NCBI RefSeq assembly: GCF_000495855.1
Contig: NZ_AWGF01000004.1
Span: forward strand, 310,001-374,000
Length of the DNA: 64,000 bases
Source of the DNA: Asticcacaulis sp. YBE204
GTDB lineage: Bacteria; Pseudomonadota; Alphaproteobacteria; Caulobacterales; Caulobacteraceae
Direction: 5' to 3'
Translations under genes and position numbers: made by a program
The notes under the pieces: model-generated
Seen by the model: the letters and a program-made list of their open reading frames with translations, nothing else
Told to the model about the DNA's origin: nothing
The model's database searches: none
In this document: one piece after another, positions 51,986 to 60,874 of the stretch
Layout: each line of letters opens with the position of its first letter
How positions within the stretch are numbered: position 1 is the stretch's first letter

Positions 51986-53152
51986 ATGCGCGAAATCACC
52001 CGACTGACCTCCGCCACCCTCGACAAGCCGAAGTCCCGCCGCGCGGTGAATGTCGGCGTGGAGCGCGGTTCGACGGTGCTGATGGAAAGCGCCGAGTTTC
52101 TCTATAATGACGACATCAAACCGACCTACGGCACCGATGGTTTGTCGACGCAGGCCGAGCTGTGCCGCCTGATCGCCGATCTTGAAGGGGCGTATAAGGC
52201 GTTCATCCTGCCGACGGGGCTGGCGGCGCAGACCCTGCCGATCTTCGCGGCCCTGAAGGCCGGAGATCACGTGCTGGCGGTCAACTCGGCCTACGCCCCG
52301 GTGCGCCGCTTCCTCAATACCCAGATGCAGCGCTATGGTATCTCGATCACCTGGTATGCGCCGTCGCTGTCGCCGGAAGCCGTGCTCGATCTCGCGCAGG
52401 ATAACACCCGCCTGATCTATGTGGAAAGCCCGGGGTCGCTGACGTTTGAAATTCAGGATATTCCGGCGATCGCGGCCTTGGCCAGGGCACGCGGCATCCT
52501 GACCCTGTGCGACAATACCTATGGCGCGGGGGTGCTGTTCAAGCCGCTGGCGCACGGCTGCGACGTCTCGATGCAGGCCCTGACCAAATACGCGGGCGGG
52601 CATTCCGATGTGCTGATGGGGTCGGTGGCGGTCAATGACCCGAAGCTGGCCAAGCAGATCTACGACGCGATCAAGGCGTGGGGGTTCTTTACCAGCGCCG
52701 ACGAATCCTATCTGGCGATCCGTGGTTTGCGGACGCTGCACCTGCGTTTGCAGCGGTCAGGCGAGTCGGGGCTCAAGGTCGCCAGGTGGCTGGAAGGCCG
52801 CCCGGAAGTGCTGCGCGTCGTGCATCCGGCGTTGGATAGTCACAAAGGGTCTGACGTCTTCAACCGCGACTTCACCGGGCCGAACGGCCTGTTTCTCGTC
52901 GTGCTGAAAGGCGACGGCGAGGCGACCTCGCACAGGTTTCTGAACGCGCTGAAGCTCTTCGGGCTCGGCTTTTCGTGGGGCGGTTTCGAGAGTCTGGCCG
53001 TCAATTGCGAGCCGCAGTTTCTGGGGCGGCACAAGATCACGCCTGAGGATCACGCCCCTCTGGAAGGCAGCTATGTGCGGCTCTATGTAGGGCTGGAAGA
53101 CCCGGACGACCTGATCGCCGACATCGAACAGGCGTTGAACGAGATCGCATAA
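51986..53152 (+). CDS. metC: Cystathionine beta-lyase
   Basis: A 388-residue PLP enzyme of the Cys/Met metabolism family. The N-terminus has the VNVGVERGSTVLMES phosphate-binding stretch, YGTDGLSTQAELCRLIADLEGA, and the PLP lysine in ALTKYAGGHSDVLMGSV near residue 207. WGGFESL and the C-terminal VRLYVGLEDPDDLIADI are typical of MetC, which splits cystathionine to homocysteine, pyruvate and ammonia. Homocysteine then feeds MetH. It is divergent from the sulfate importer. Confidence 0.92.
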   Translation: MREITRLTSATLDKPKSRRAVNVGVERGSTVLMESAEFLYNDDIKPTYGTDGLSTQAELCRLIADLEGAYKAFILPTGLAAQTLPIFAALKAGDHVLAVNSAYAPVRRFLNTQMQRYGISITWYAPSLSPEAVLDLAQDNTRLIYVESPGSLTFEIQDIPAIAALARARGILTLCDNTYGAGVLFKPLAHGCDVSMQALTKYAGGHSDVLMGSVAVNDPKLAKQIYDAIKAWGFFTSADESYLAIRGLRTLHLRLQRSGESGLKVARWLEGRPEVLRVVHPALDSHKGSDVFNRDFTGPNGLFLVVLKGDGEATSHRFLNALKLFGLGFSWGGFESLAVNCEPQFLGRHKITPEDHAPLEGSYVRLYVGLEDPDDLIADIEQALNEIA

Positions 53153-53157
53153 TCTAT

Positions 53158-53351
53158 TTCTCCCTGGCTATGCCGGGGAGCCGGGGAGCCGGTGCCAGGG
53201 ATCGCTTTGCGAAGCAAAGGGGTGGTGGGGTATCTTGCGGAGGTTCGGCGCAAGCCTTGCGATTCAAGAAAGCAAGAACCCCCACCACCACATCTCACTC
53301 ACTGCGTTCGCTCGTGCGGTTCCCCTCCCCAGCAAAGCTAGGGAGGAGTAG
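53158..53351. repeat. REP-like paired palindrome after metC
   Basis: A long copy of the third class: left arm ctccctggctatgccgggga, ggtggtggggtatcttgc, then cccccaccaccacatc with a cactcactgcgttcgctcg stretch and right arm ccctccccagcaaagctagg. The central part is closely repeated at 57584. It separates convergent metC and the first TorF-like gene. Confidence 0.8.
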
Positions 53352-53355
53352 AGAT

Positions 53356-54030
53356 TTAGAACTTATGCACCAGACCAAAGATCGTGCGGCCTTCGTAGCG
53401 TTCGCCGCGTTCATGGTGGTCGGTGTCGTAATAGCGCAGATCCGCCGACAGCTTTTCCGTCACCGCATAGGTCACGCCGTAGTTCCACGCCAGATAGTCC
53501 GGCGCGTCCTCGGTCTGGCGCGTCGCCAGATTGAGCGAGGCATTCCATTTGCCGTTCAGCTTGTGCGCAACGCCTAACTCGTACCAGTCGGCGCGTTCCG
53601 CCGTACCGAAACCGTCCGGCGACAGGATGGCGCGGGCCTTGAGCGTGGTATTGCCGAACTTGCGGCTCACCGTCGCGTCGAATTCGTAGACATCGTTGTC
53701 GTAGCCGGCCGGGGCATTGTCCTGAACGCGGTAGAGGACGTAGACATTATAGCTGTAGTCGCCCTTTTTGCCCTTGTAACCGACGTAAGAGTGGTTCTCG
53801 AAGGTGTGGCCTTTGTTGACGTAGATATTGAAGCTCTTCAGCCCGGCGTAAAAGCCCGACTTGACCGAAGCTTCGACGCTGGCGGTATATTGCGGGTCGC
53901 CGTCGGTCTGGCCGAGGCCCTTCGAGGTGCCTTCGGAGGCGACACCCAGACTTCCGGATAGTTTGAGGCCTTCGGCGTGCGCGGCGGTGGTGACGAGGGC
54001 GCAGGCGCCGATCAGCAGGTATTTCAACAT
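53356..54030 (-). CDS. TorF family putative porin
   Basis: A 224-residue outer-membrane protein with a signal peptide (LLIGACALVTTAAHAE) and a beta-barrel pattern of alternating hydrophobic residues. LSGSLGVASEGTSKGLGQTDGDPQYTA near the start and the final TIFGLVHKF are typical of the TorF/gcw_chp family. The final Phe suits recognition by the BAM complex. The substrate is unknown. A paralogue lies just upstream on the same strand. Confidence 0.85.
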   Translation of the reverse strand: MLKYLLIGACALVTTAAHAEGLKLSGSLGVASEGTSKGLGQTDGDPQYTASVEASVKSGFYAGLKSFNIYVNKGHTFENHSYVGYKGKKGDYSYNVYVLYRVQDNAPAGYDNDVYEFDATVSRKFGNTTLKARAILSPDGFGTAERADWYELGVAHKLNGKWNASLNLATRQTEDAPDYLAWNYGVTYAVTEKLSADLRYYDTDHHERGERYEGRTIFGLVHKF

Positions 54031-54119
54031 TTCAGACTTAACTCACTAAATTCAGGGGTCGTCCCCTTGACCATGAGGTTAGGCTAAAACCTCAAACATA
54101 TGGTTAAGTCGCGGAAAGG

Positions 54120-54860
54120 TTAGAACTTCTGTGTCAAAGACAGCACCAGACGGTCGCCATGCGCCTTTGAATAGTCCGGCTTGTCGGTGGTGTAATACCG
54201 CAGGTCCAGACCGGCTTTCTCCGTCAGTGCATAGGCCGCGCCAAGGTTAAACGCTGTGTAGTCCCGTGCGGGCTGGAGGCGGCGGATACCGATGCCCCCC
54301 GATACGGTCCATTTGTCCGAGACTTTCTGCGCCACACCAATCTCGTAATAACCGGCCCGTTTCGTCGTTCCCGACGAATCCGGCGACCAGATCGACAGGC
54401 CTTTCAGCGTCGTCTTGCCCCAGGTGCGCGACGCCTCGGTCTGCCATTCGTAGAACGCGTTATCGCTGCCGGCGCGCGCGCCGGTATTGACCTTATAGAT
54501 GAGCTGACTGTTGACGCTAACCGGTCCCAACTTCAACTTGCTGCCGACCGACACGCCCGACTGATGGTCGCTGCCGTCGGAACCCTTGTAATTCTTGTAG
54601 CGGGCGGCGGCGTAAAACCATCCGCGCGTAGCCATGATCGCGCCGCCGATCTGACCGTTGCCTTGCGTTTCCGAGATACCCTTGCTGGTCGAGTCGGTCG
54701 CGGCGGTCAGTTGCCCGGACAGCTTCCAGCCTTCCAGCGCCTCGCCCCACTCGTCGGTCCAGTCGGCGAAATAATAGGCGCGGGGCTCTGCCTTCACTGC
54801 GAAGGGCGCAGCGATGAGCATTAAACACGACGGGATCAGGCGTTGTAATAAAAGTGTCAC
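54120..54860 (-). CDS. TorF family putative porin, paralogue
   Basis: A 246-residue outer-membrane protein with a signal peptide ending at AVKAEP. The mature region WKLSGQLTAATDSTSKGISETQGNGQI matches the TorF pattern, and LSLTQKF ends the barrel. It shares family and layout with the protein at 53356 but is clearly divergent, so the two arose by duplication some time ago. They are separated by only 89 bases and may be co-transcribed. Confidence 0.83.
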   Translation of the reverse strand: MTLLLQRLIPSCLMLIAAPFAVKAEPRAYYFADWTDEWGEALEGWKLSGQLTAATDSTSKGISETQGNGQIGGAIMATRGWFYAAARYKNYKGSDGSDHQSGVSVGSKLKLGPVSVNSQLIYKVNTGARAGSDNAFYEWQTEASRTWGKTTLKGLSIWSPDSSGTTKRAGYYEIGVAQKVSDKWTVSGGIGIRRLQPARDYTAFNLGAAYALTEKAGLDLRYYTTDKPDYSKAHGDRLVLSLTQKF

Positions 54861-54914
54861 AATTGCGCGATAACGACGCTTTGTGTCCGGATTGTGGCAA
54901 GACTATGTGTTGGA

Positions 54915-54958
54915 TCGCGATATTGTAGCTGAAAACCGCTGACACTTTTCGGCATATC
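54915..54958. repeat. Bipartite repeat, copy 3 (second hairpin only)
   Basis: The sequence tcgcgatattgtagc, tgaaaaccgct, acacttttcggcatatc matches hairpin 2 of the copies near 5.3 and 21.6 kb with a few changes (one base of the gccgaaaa arm is altered). Hairpin 1 is missing. It lies between the TorF-like gene and the nitronate monooxygenase gene. Confidence 0.75.
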
Positions 54959-54962
54959 ACCC

Positions 54963-55907
54963 CTATGCAAACCTTTGGGTAAATGCGGTTTGCGCTTGGG
55001 CGAATTCGGCTTTCAAGCGTGTGACCAGTTCCGCCGTGGGCAAGACGTCGCGGACGCTGCCCGTGCCCTGACCGGCCGACCAGATGGTTTTCCACGCCTT
55101 GGCTTCGGCATTCAGTTCGTGATCCATGTCGATCTTGGTCGTCATGTCTTTCAGCATGTCTTTCGTCAGGCCGTTCTGTTCCAGCGACGGCAGCAGGAAC
55201 GACGCCGGGACACCGGAAATGGCCGGGGTATAGACGATGTCCTTGGCCGAGGATTGGGTCAGCATGGTCTTGTAACCGTCACTGGCCATCGCTTCTTTCG
55301 TGGCGATAAAGCGCGTGCCCATATAGCCGAGATCAGCCCCCATCATGAGGGCAGCCGCGACGTCGGAACCGGTCGACAGACACCCAGACAGGATGATCGT
55401 ACCGCTGAATATTTTACGGACTTCACCCAGCAGCGCGAACGGATTGAGCGTCCCGGCATGGCCGCCCGCGCCGTTGCAGACCAGGATCAGGCCATCGACC
55501 CCGGCTTCAGCGGCCTTTTCGGCATGGCGGACATTGACGATGTCGTGAAAGACCACGCCGCCGTAGCTGTGGACGGCATCGACCACGTCGCGCACGGCCC
55601 CCAGCGAGGTGATGACCAGCGGCACCTTCTTGTCGACCGTGACCACCATATCGGCCATCAATCTCGAATTGGTAGGGTGGACAATGAGATTCACCCCGAA
55701 ACGGACGTCATCGGGCGTCAGGGCCTCTTGAATTTGGTCGAGCCATTGCGCATAGCCTTCGGTGGTGCGCTGGTTCAGCGCCGGGAAGGTGCCGATCATG
55801 CCGGCCTTGCACGTCTCGATGACCAGCTCCGGACCGGAGACGAGGAACATCGGCGCGGCGATGGCGGGAAAGGTCAGGCCGGTCTTGAGGCTGTCGGGAA
55901 TGGCCAT
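54963..55907 (-). CDS. Nitronate monooxygenase family protein
   Basis: A 314-residue FMN-dependent TIM-barrel enzyme of the NMO (2-nitropropane dioxygenase) family, which oxidises alkyl nitronates. PAIAAPMFLVSGPELV at the start, FGVNLIVHPTN, VCNGAGGHAG near residue 147, ILSGCLSTGSDVAAALMMGADLGYMGTRFIA and the following flavin-phosphate region are typical. The physiological substrate is unknown. Its start is at 55907, divergent from queF. Confidence 0.93.
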   Translation of the reverse strand: MAIPDSLKTGLTFPAIAAPMFLVSGPELVIETCKAGMIGTFPALNQRTTEGYAQWLDQIQEALTPDDVRFGVNLIVHPTNSRLMADMVVTVDKKVPLVITSLGAVRDVVDAVHSYGGVVFHDIVNVRHAEKAAEAGVDGLILVCNGAGGHAGTLNPFALLGEVRKIFSGTIILSGCLSTGSDVAAALMMGADLGYMGTRFIATKEAMASDGYKTMLTQSSAKDIVYTPAISGVPASFLLPSLEQNGLTKDMLKDMTTKIDMDHELNAEAKAWKTIWSAGQGTGSVRDVLPTAELVTRLKAEFAQAQTAFTQRFA

Positions 55908-55984
55908 GGTCGTTCTTGCCCTTAGGTAAATTATTGTTATTGTTTGAGTATTGCTCAGTTTGAGCGAGATTGAAAGGGCGTTTT

Positions 55985-56446
55985 ATGGCGCATTATACGG
56001 ATAATCTGACGCAGCTCGGTCAGCAGCTCGGCGCACCGACGGACCCCGAAAGCGCGGTGCTGGAACGCGTGCCCAATCCGCACACCGATATCGACTATGT
56101 GGCGCGCTTCACCGCGCCGGAATTCACCTCGTTGTGTCCGGTGACCGGTCAGCCCGACTTCGCGCACATCGCCATCGATTACGTGCCGGGGGAGTGGCTG
56201 GTCGAATCGAAGTCGCTGAAACTGTTCCTGACGGCCTTCCGCAATCACGGGGCGTTCCACGAAGACTGCACCATCTATATTGCCAAGCGCCTGCGCGATT
56301 TGCTTGAGCCGCGCTGGCTGCGCATCGGCGGCTTCTGGTATCCGCGCGGCGGCATCCCGATCGACGTCTTCTGGCAGACGACCGAGCCGCCGAAGGGCGT
56401 GCTGGTGCCGGACTTCGGCGTCGCGACCTATCGCGGGCGGGGGTAA
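55985..56446 (+). CDS. queF: 7-cyano-7-deazaguanine reductase
   Basis: A 153-residue single-domain QueF, which reduces preQ0 to preQ1 with NADPH in queuosine synthesis. The catalytic Cys is in [16 protein letters not shown] near residue 50; [23 protein letters not shown] near residue 75 is the family signature. ATG 55985 was chosen over TTG 55970 because GAAAGGG lies upstream and family homology begins there. No preQ1 riboswitch was recognised upstream. Confidence 0.94.
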   Translation: MAHYTDNLTQLGQQLGAPTDPESAVLERVPNPHTDIDYVARFTAPEFTSLCPVTGQPDFAHIAIDYVPGEWLVESKSLKLFLTAFRNHGAFHEDCTIYIAKRLRDLLEPRWLRIGGFWYPRGGIPIDVFWQTTEPPKGVLVPDFGVATYRGRG

Positions 56447-56452
56447 GAGTTC

Positions 56453-56905
56453 ATGCGGGGGGAATGGTCCAAACGGTTGATCCGCTTCGCCTTGGGATAT
56501 GGGTTGGCGACGTTGGCAGCCATCGTCGTTCATGCGACGACTCAGGTTTTGACCGGCGCCATGTGGGCGATGAATCTGATCCGGTGGTTTACCGTCCATG
56601 CGCCGGTTCTGGTTATGCCCACGTGCATTATCGCCGCTCTGCTTGAAGCGAAGCGCCGGATAAATTTGCCCTATGCGATGATAACCGGTTGCGGCGCAGG
56701 GTTCGGCCTCGCCTATGCCCTGATATACAAAGTCGTGGCCCTGACCCGCAATGCGACGTGGACGCCCGTTTATATGGCGCCGATCTTGGTGCCGCTGACT
56801 TGTGCCATAAGCACGATTATTCTCGCGTTTGTAATTGGGTATCTCGCCAAACGACAGCAGACGCTGTTGATCTCGCCGACCTATACGGGTTCCGACCCGT
56901 TGTGA
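56453..56905 (+). CDS. Hypothetical membrane protein
   Basis: A 150-residue protein with four hydrophobic helices (about residues 10-35, 40-62, 75-95 and 105-128). No motif recognised. It begins six bases after queF and is probably co-transcribed with it. A short polar tail follows the last helix. Confidence 0.6.
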   Translation: MRGEWSKRLIRFALGYGLATLAAIVVHATTQVLTGAMWAMNLIRWFTVHAPVLVMPTCIIAALLEAKRRINLPYAMITGCGAGFGLAYALIYKVVALTRNATWTPVYMAPILVPLTCAISTIILAFVIGYLAKRQQTLLISPTYTGSDPL

Positions 56906-56909
56906 CGCC

Positions 56910-57548
56910 TTACGGAGGCGGGGCCGGGAACTTGTCCGGGAACCAGGTCTGCAAATCGCATAGGGGCAGGGCCCGCAGCACGGCGGTCAGGCCTTCGCGC
57001 GTACAGCCCTTGGCGAGGCTGGTCTGCATACGGGGATGCGCCAGAAACTCGTCCATCCGCTCAAGGGGGATCAGATCGACCGGACCGAAGCGGGCGGGCG
57101 ACACAAAGCCGACCTTTGCGCGCGCCTCGTCTTCATCGTCGCCATACGCGCCAGCCTCGTTCGCGTCGATTTCGGCGGCGGGCCGAACCTCCGGCGCGGG
57201 CCGGGGCATCACGACGGGCAGGGTGATCTTTGGCAAGGGCGGCAGTTCCCCCTTGGCTTCCAGCCGGTCTTCCCACTGGCGTTTGGCGTGATAGGAAACC
57301 CGACCCACGATCGTCTCGGCTGCCAGTTTCGGCGCGAGGGCCTCGGCCGCGTCGCAGCGCGCGAACAGGCGTTCGATGCACATGGCCATGCGGATGGCGT
57401 GGTCCAACTCATCCATCTTTTTCGGATCGGCCAGGGTTTCGAGGCGATCGAGCATCCGGTCGCCGAAGGCGCGCAACCGCGCTCTTCGCAGATCGCGGAT
57501 GGTCCGTTCATCGGGCGTGGCGGGTTCTGGCGTCATGCGGACAAGCAT
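56910..57548 (-). CDS. Hypothetical protein, alphaproteobacterial type
   Basis: A 212-residue soluble protein. It has a basic helical N-terminal half (RTIRDLRRARLRAFGDRML, then HAIRMAMCIERLFARCDAAEAL) and a proline-rich middle (MPRPAPEVRPA), and ends FPDKFPAPPP. No catalytic motif is recognised. ATG 57536 is an alternative start. It converges on the membrane protein gene that ends at 56905. Confidence 0.55.
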   Translation of the reverse strand: MLVRMTPEPATPDERTIRDLRRARLRAFGDRMLDRLETLADPKKMDELDHAIRMAMCIERLFARCDAAEALAPKLAAETIVGRVSYHAKRQWEDRLEAKGELPPLPKITLPVVMPRPAPEVRPAAEIDANEAGAYGDDEDEARAKVGFVSPARFGPVDLIPLERMDEFLAHPRMQTSLAKGCTREGLTAVLRALPLCDLQTWFPDKFPAPPP

Positions 57549-57583
57549 GGGGCAAGTTTGAACGAAGGGGATAAAATGCCATA

Positions 57584-57765
57584 TACCTCCCCAGCGAGCT
57601 GGGAGGGCCGGGCGGCCGGTGCCGGACCATGGGCGAAGCCTATGGTGGTGGGGTGTCTTGAAGTTTCAGCGGCTACTGTCCGCAAGTAAGCAAAAACCCC
57701 CACCACCACATCTCACTCACTGCGTTCGCTCGTGCGGTCCCCCTCCCCGGTACACCGGGGAGGTA
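57584..57765. repeat. REP-like paired palindrome
   Basis: A copy of the third class: left arm acctccccagcgagctggga, ggtggtggggtgtcttg, cccccaccaccacatctcac with cactgcgttcgctcgtgcg, and right arm cctccccggtacaccgggga. The middle part is almost identical to that at 53158. It lies between divergent genes. Confidence 0.8.
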
Positions 57766-57829
57766 TGATTTGACGAGCGCTTGACGGACGGCATTTGCGA
57801 GCGATAACTGATCTGAAGGGGAAGATATT

Positions 57830-58285
57830 ATGTCAGTCTGGAATCGTTGGTGGAAGCGAGGATTAGTAGTCTATCTTTGCGGGGCGGTATCCGTCTTCGT
57901 CACCGTCCAGATTGAAAGCGCGCTGGTGGCGGCTGACCTTTTCAAGGCATGGTGGGATACGCCCATACTCTACGATTTGCGCGCCCAGATACTGGCCGCA
58001 TTGATTTGGCCTATAGCCTTGCTACCCAGTTTTATCGTTGCTGAGGCGATCGGCGCATACCGGCGCAAGTCCTTCAAACCGCTGACCTATGCGGTTTACG
58101 CTATCGTCTTCTTTTTCATCCCTTTTGTGGAATGGATTTTGGCGATCCCGGTCGAACGTTTGAATGAACTCGTACCCAACGATCTCGTACGCGCGACGGT
58201 CATATACATAGGTATGGCCGTCGTCTCTGGTGCCATTGCCTTTGGTGTGTCGGGCGTTTGCCGAAATATGCACCATGCCGTGTGA
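57830..58285 (+). CDS. Hypothetical membrane protein
   Basis: A 151-residue protein with four hydrophobic helices (about residues 10-30, 45-72, 85-108 and 118-140). No family is recognised. Its organisation is similar to that of the protein at 56453, but sequence relation is not evident. It is apparently monocistronic and starts 65 bases after a repeat; the ribosome site is GAAGGGGAAG. Confidence 0.55.
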   Translation: MSVWNRWWKRGLVVYLCGAVSVFVTVQIESALVAADLFKAWWDTPILYDLRAQILAALIWPIALLPSFIVAEAIGAYRRKSFKPLTYAVYAIVFFFIPFVEWILAIPVERLNELVPNDLVRATVIYIGMAVVSGAIAFGVSGVCRNMHHAV

Positions 58286-58359
58286 CGGGTGACAATCTGG
58301 GTGCAGGGCCAAAACAAGACTTGGGACCCTGCCCGCCGGAGGCCCCTTCTATTGAGGCA

Positions 58360-58992
58360 TCACCCTTCCCAGAAACTCACGCGCTCGGCAAAGTCCGGGC
58401 GGTCGCGTTCCAGCGGCGCTTCGGTCGGCGTACCGAGATAGATAAAGCCCGCGACCTCTTCGCCGTCCTTCAGACCGAGGATCGCCTTGGCCTCGGCGTC
58501 GTATGAATACCAGTCGGTGATCCAGTTGGCACCATAGCCCATCGCCCCGGCGGCAATCAGCAGATTCTGACAGACGGCCATGGCCGAACCGATCTGTTCC
58601 CACAGGGGGATTTTATGTGGCTGGACGGGGGAATAAACCACCAAAAGCGCTGCGGGCGGCGTGGACAGTTTAAGCAGGGCACCTGCCGCGGGTTTGTCGC
58701 CGCGCGACTCGGCGAGGGCGCGCAGTTTGTCCACCAATGACGCCTTGGACTCCGACGTAAAACGCACGATGCGCCACGGCCCGATCTTGCCGTGGTCGGG
58801 GACGCGGAAGCCGATCTTGATCAGTACCTCGATTTCGTCTTCGGACGGCGCGGGCAGACCCAGAGTCGGGGCGGGGGCCGAGCGGCGATTGAGCAGCAGA
58901 TCGAGGGTTTCCGTCGAGACCTTGGCCGGTAAGGGGGTGCCGAAGTCGATGCGGGCGAGGTTAAGGGCGCTAAGGTCGGCTTTGGCGGTCAT
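58360..58992 (-). CDS. Nitroreductase family protein (YdjA-like)
   Basis: A 210-residue FMN-dependent oxidoreductase. NRRSAPAPTLGLPAPSEDEIE near residue 38, RVPDHGKIGPWRIVRF near residue 62 and GSAMAVCQNLLIAAGAMGYGANWIT near residue 142 identify the YdjA-like short nitroreductase group, which reduces nitro compounds or quinones with NAD(P)H. The natural substrate is not known. ATG 58992 is chosen because the family N-terminus lies there. It is divergent from a NUDIX gene. Confidence 0.9.
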   Translation of the reverse strand: MTAKADLSALNLARIDFGTPLPAKVSTETLDLLLNRRSAPAPTLGLPAPSEDEIEVLIKIGFRVPDHGKIGPWRIVRFTSESKASLVDKLRALAESRGDKPAAGALLKLSTPPAALLVVYSPVQPHKIPLWEQIGSAMAVCQNLLIAAGAMGYGANWITDWYSYDAEAKAILGLKDGEEVAGFIYLGTPTEAPLERDRPDFAERVSFWEG

Positions 58993-59073
58993 AGGGTGGT
59001 TCCGTGTAAGAAAAAGGATGATCGACATATAGGACGTGCTATCGAAAATGATAAGTATAAAGGAGCCTTTCTC

Positions 59074-59703
59074 ATGACCGTCGAACGCCCTCTGCCGCCG
59101 TGGGACTCAGCCGAACGCGATGCCAAGCGCCCCCGGTGGCGTGCCGATGACATCCGGGTGGATCACGATTCGCCGTGGATGCGACTGGAGGTTTCCCCGG
59201 CGATCGCGCCTACGGGACGTCGCACCGAATATGGGGTGGTGCGCTTCGGCAATCGCGCTGTCGGGGTCTTGCCCTTGCACGATGACGGCACGGTGACGCT
59301 GGTCGGGCAGATGCGCTTTGCCTTTGACGCCTGGAGTTGGGAAATGCCCGAAGGCGGGGTGCCTTTCAATGAGCATATGCCGGACGGCGCCCGACGCGAA
59401 CTGCGTGAGGAAACGGGGCTTATCGCGGCTAATCTGCGGGAAATATTGCAGATGGATATGTCGAATTCCATCACCGACGAGGTTGCGGTCTGCTATCTGG
59501 CGACCGGTTTGACGGCCACCGAGACCGAGCCGGACGACACCGAAAATCTCGAAATCGCACGGGTTCCCTTCAAAGACGTGCTCGAAGCTGTTATAAAAGG
59601 ACAGATAAGGGACGCCTTAACCGTTGCGACGGTATTACGGGTGTACCATATGGCTGTCACAGGGGCGCTGCCGGAAGCGTTGGCGCGCCTGATCAGAAGT
59701 TAG
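59074..59703 (+). CDS. NUDIX hydrolase, ADP-sugar pyrophosphatase-like
   Basis: A 209-residue NUDIX enzyme. The box G-x5-E-x7-REUxEExGU is complete: it starts at GGVPFNEHMPDGARRELREE and ends TGL (about residues 92-114). ADP-ribose or related nucleotide sugars are the usual substrates of this size class. AAAGGAG lies upstream of ATG 59074. Its stop codon TAG is directly followed by the cysE region, so the two genes are probably in one operon. Confidence 0.9.
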   Translation: MTVERPLPPWDSAERDAKRPRWRADDIRVDHDSPWMRLEVSPAIAPTGRRTEYGVVRFGNRAVGVLPLHDDGTVTLVGQMRFAFDAWSWEMPEGGVPFNEHMPDGARRELREETGLIAANLREILQMDMSNSITDEVAVCYLATGLTATETEPDDTENLEIARVPFKDVLEAVIKGQIRDALTVATVLRVYHMAVTGALPEALARLIRS

Positions 59704-59717
59704 TGCGAGATACCCTC

Positions 59718-60545
59718 ATGGCGCAACCGTTCGAAGTCATCACCCCCGCCGACACGCCGATCTGGCTGTGCCTGCGTCAGGAAGCGTCCGACGCCATTGC
59801 GGCGGAGCCGGGGCTGGCCTCGCTGCTGCATTCGACCATCCTGTCGCACGACGACCTGGCGTCTGCCCTGTCGTACCACGTGGCGCGCAAGATGGGCGAC
59901 GACACCATGCGCGGTATGACCGTGCGCGAGATGGTCCAGCGTTATTATGAGCGCGACCATTCGCTGGTCGATGCCGCCGAAGCCGATCTTCAAGCCATTT
60001 ACGAGCGCGATCCGGCGGCCAAGGGCTACTTGCAGGCCTTCATGTTCTTCAAGGGCTATCTGGCGATTCAGGTCTATCGCATCGCCCACAGCCTGTGGCA
60101 GGACAACCGCATCACTATGGCGCACCTGTTGCAAAGCCGGGTATCGGAACTGTTCCAGATCGACATCCACCCGGCGGCGCGTCTGGGCAAGGGCATCTTC
60201 ATGGACCACGGCACCGGCATCGTCATCGGCGAAACGGCGGTGGTCGGCGACGACGTGTCACTGCTGCACGGCGTGACGCTGGGCGGGACGGGCTCGGATT
60301 CGGGCGACCGCCACCCCAAGATCGGCAAGGGTGTGCTGCTGGGCGCCGGGGCCAAGGTGCTCGGCAATATCGAGATCGGCGAATTCGCCAAGATCGCAGC
60401 GGGCTCTGTGGTGCTCAAGCCCGTGCCGTCGCACTGCACGGCGGCGGGCGTGCCGGCGCGCCTGGTCAACTGCCAGACCTGCGCCGATCCGGCCAAGTCG
60501 ATGGACCAGACCCTGTCGGACGTGGTGTACGACTACGTGATCTGA
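59718..60545 (+). CDS. cysE: Serine O-acetyltransferase
   Basis: A 275-residue enzyme that acetylates L-serine with acetyl-CoA, the first step to cysteine. The N-terminal helical domain (residues about 10-140) precedes a left-handed beta helix of hexapeptide repeats (DIHPAARLGKGIFMDHGTGI, VIGETAVVGDDVSLLHGVTLGGTG, HPKIGKGVLLGAGAKVLGNI). The catalytic His-Asp pairs in MDHGTG and HGVTLGG are intact. ATG 59718 is chosen; GTG 59703 would overlap the NUDIX stop and add five residues. Confidence 0.94.
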   Translation: MAQPFEVITPADTPIWLCLRQEASDAIAAEPGLASLLHSTILSHDDLASALSYHVARKMGDDTMRGMTVREMVQRYYERDHSLVDAAEADLQAIYERDPAAKGYLQAFMFFKGYLAIQVYRIAHSLWQDNRITMAHLLQSRVSELFQIDIHPAARLGKGIFMDHGTGIVIGETAVVGDDVSLLHGVTLGGTGSDSGDRHPKIGKGVLLGAGAKVLGNIEIGEFAKIAAGSVVLKPVPSHCTAAGVPARLVNCQTCADPAKSMDQTLSDVVYDYVI

Positions 60546-60551
60546 CCTTTG

Positions 60552-60857
60552 TCAGTTAAAGTTTGGCGGATAAATCGCCATCAGGCCCCGCGCGGTCCCA
60601 TCAAACGCAATGACCATACAGATGACCTGCCCGCCAAAAGTGAGCAGGTTTGTTCTCAGGTTGGGTTTGAGGGCACTACGATTGCGCCATGCCCATGTAA
60701 TGGCTGCCACTGAGGCTGTAATGATACTTGCGATTATGTATGGGTTAAAGCCGATATAGAAATTAAATGACAATATCGCCATAACAAGTGTGGCTATAAC
60801 TCCAATAGCAAACGCCAGAATACACCACGGCCAGACAGTATTGTGTTGCTTAGTCAT
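60552..60857 (-). CDS. Small hypothetical membrane protein
   Basis: A 101-residue protein with three hydrophobic helices (about residues 10-28, 33-53 and 75-92). ATG 60857 is preferred; a longer reading from 60899 overlaps the neighbouring gene. No family recognised. It lies convergent to cysE with only six bases between stops. Base composition is less GC-rich than that of its neighbours. Confidence 0.55.
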   Translation of the reverse strand: MTKQHNTVWPWCILAFAIGVIATLVMAILSFNFYIGFNPYIIASIITASVAAITWAWRNRSALKPNLRTNLLTFGGQVICMVIAFDGTARGLMAIYPPNFN

Positions 60858-60874
60858 AATCCCCACTCGAAAGA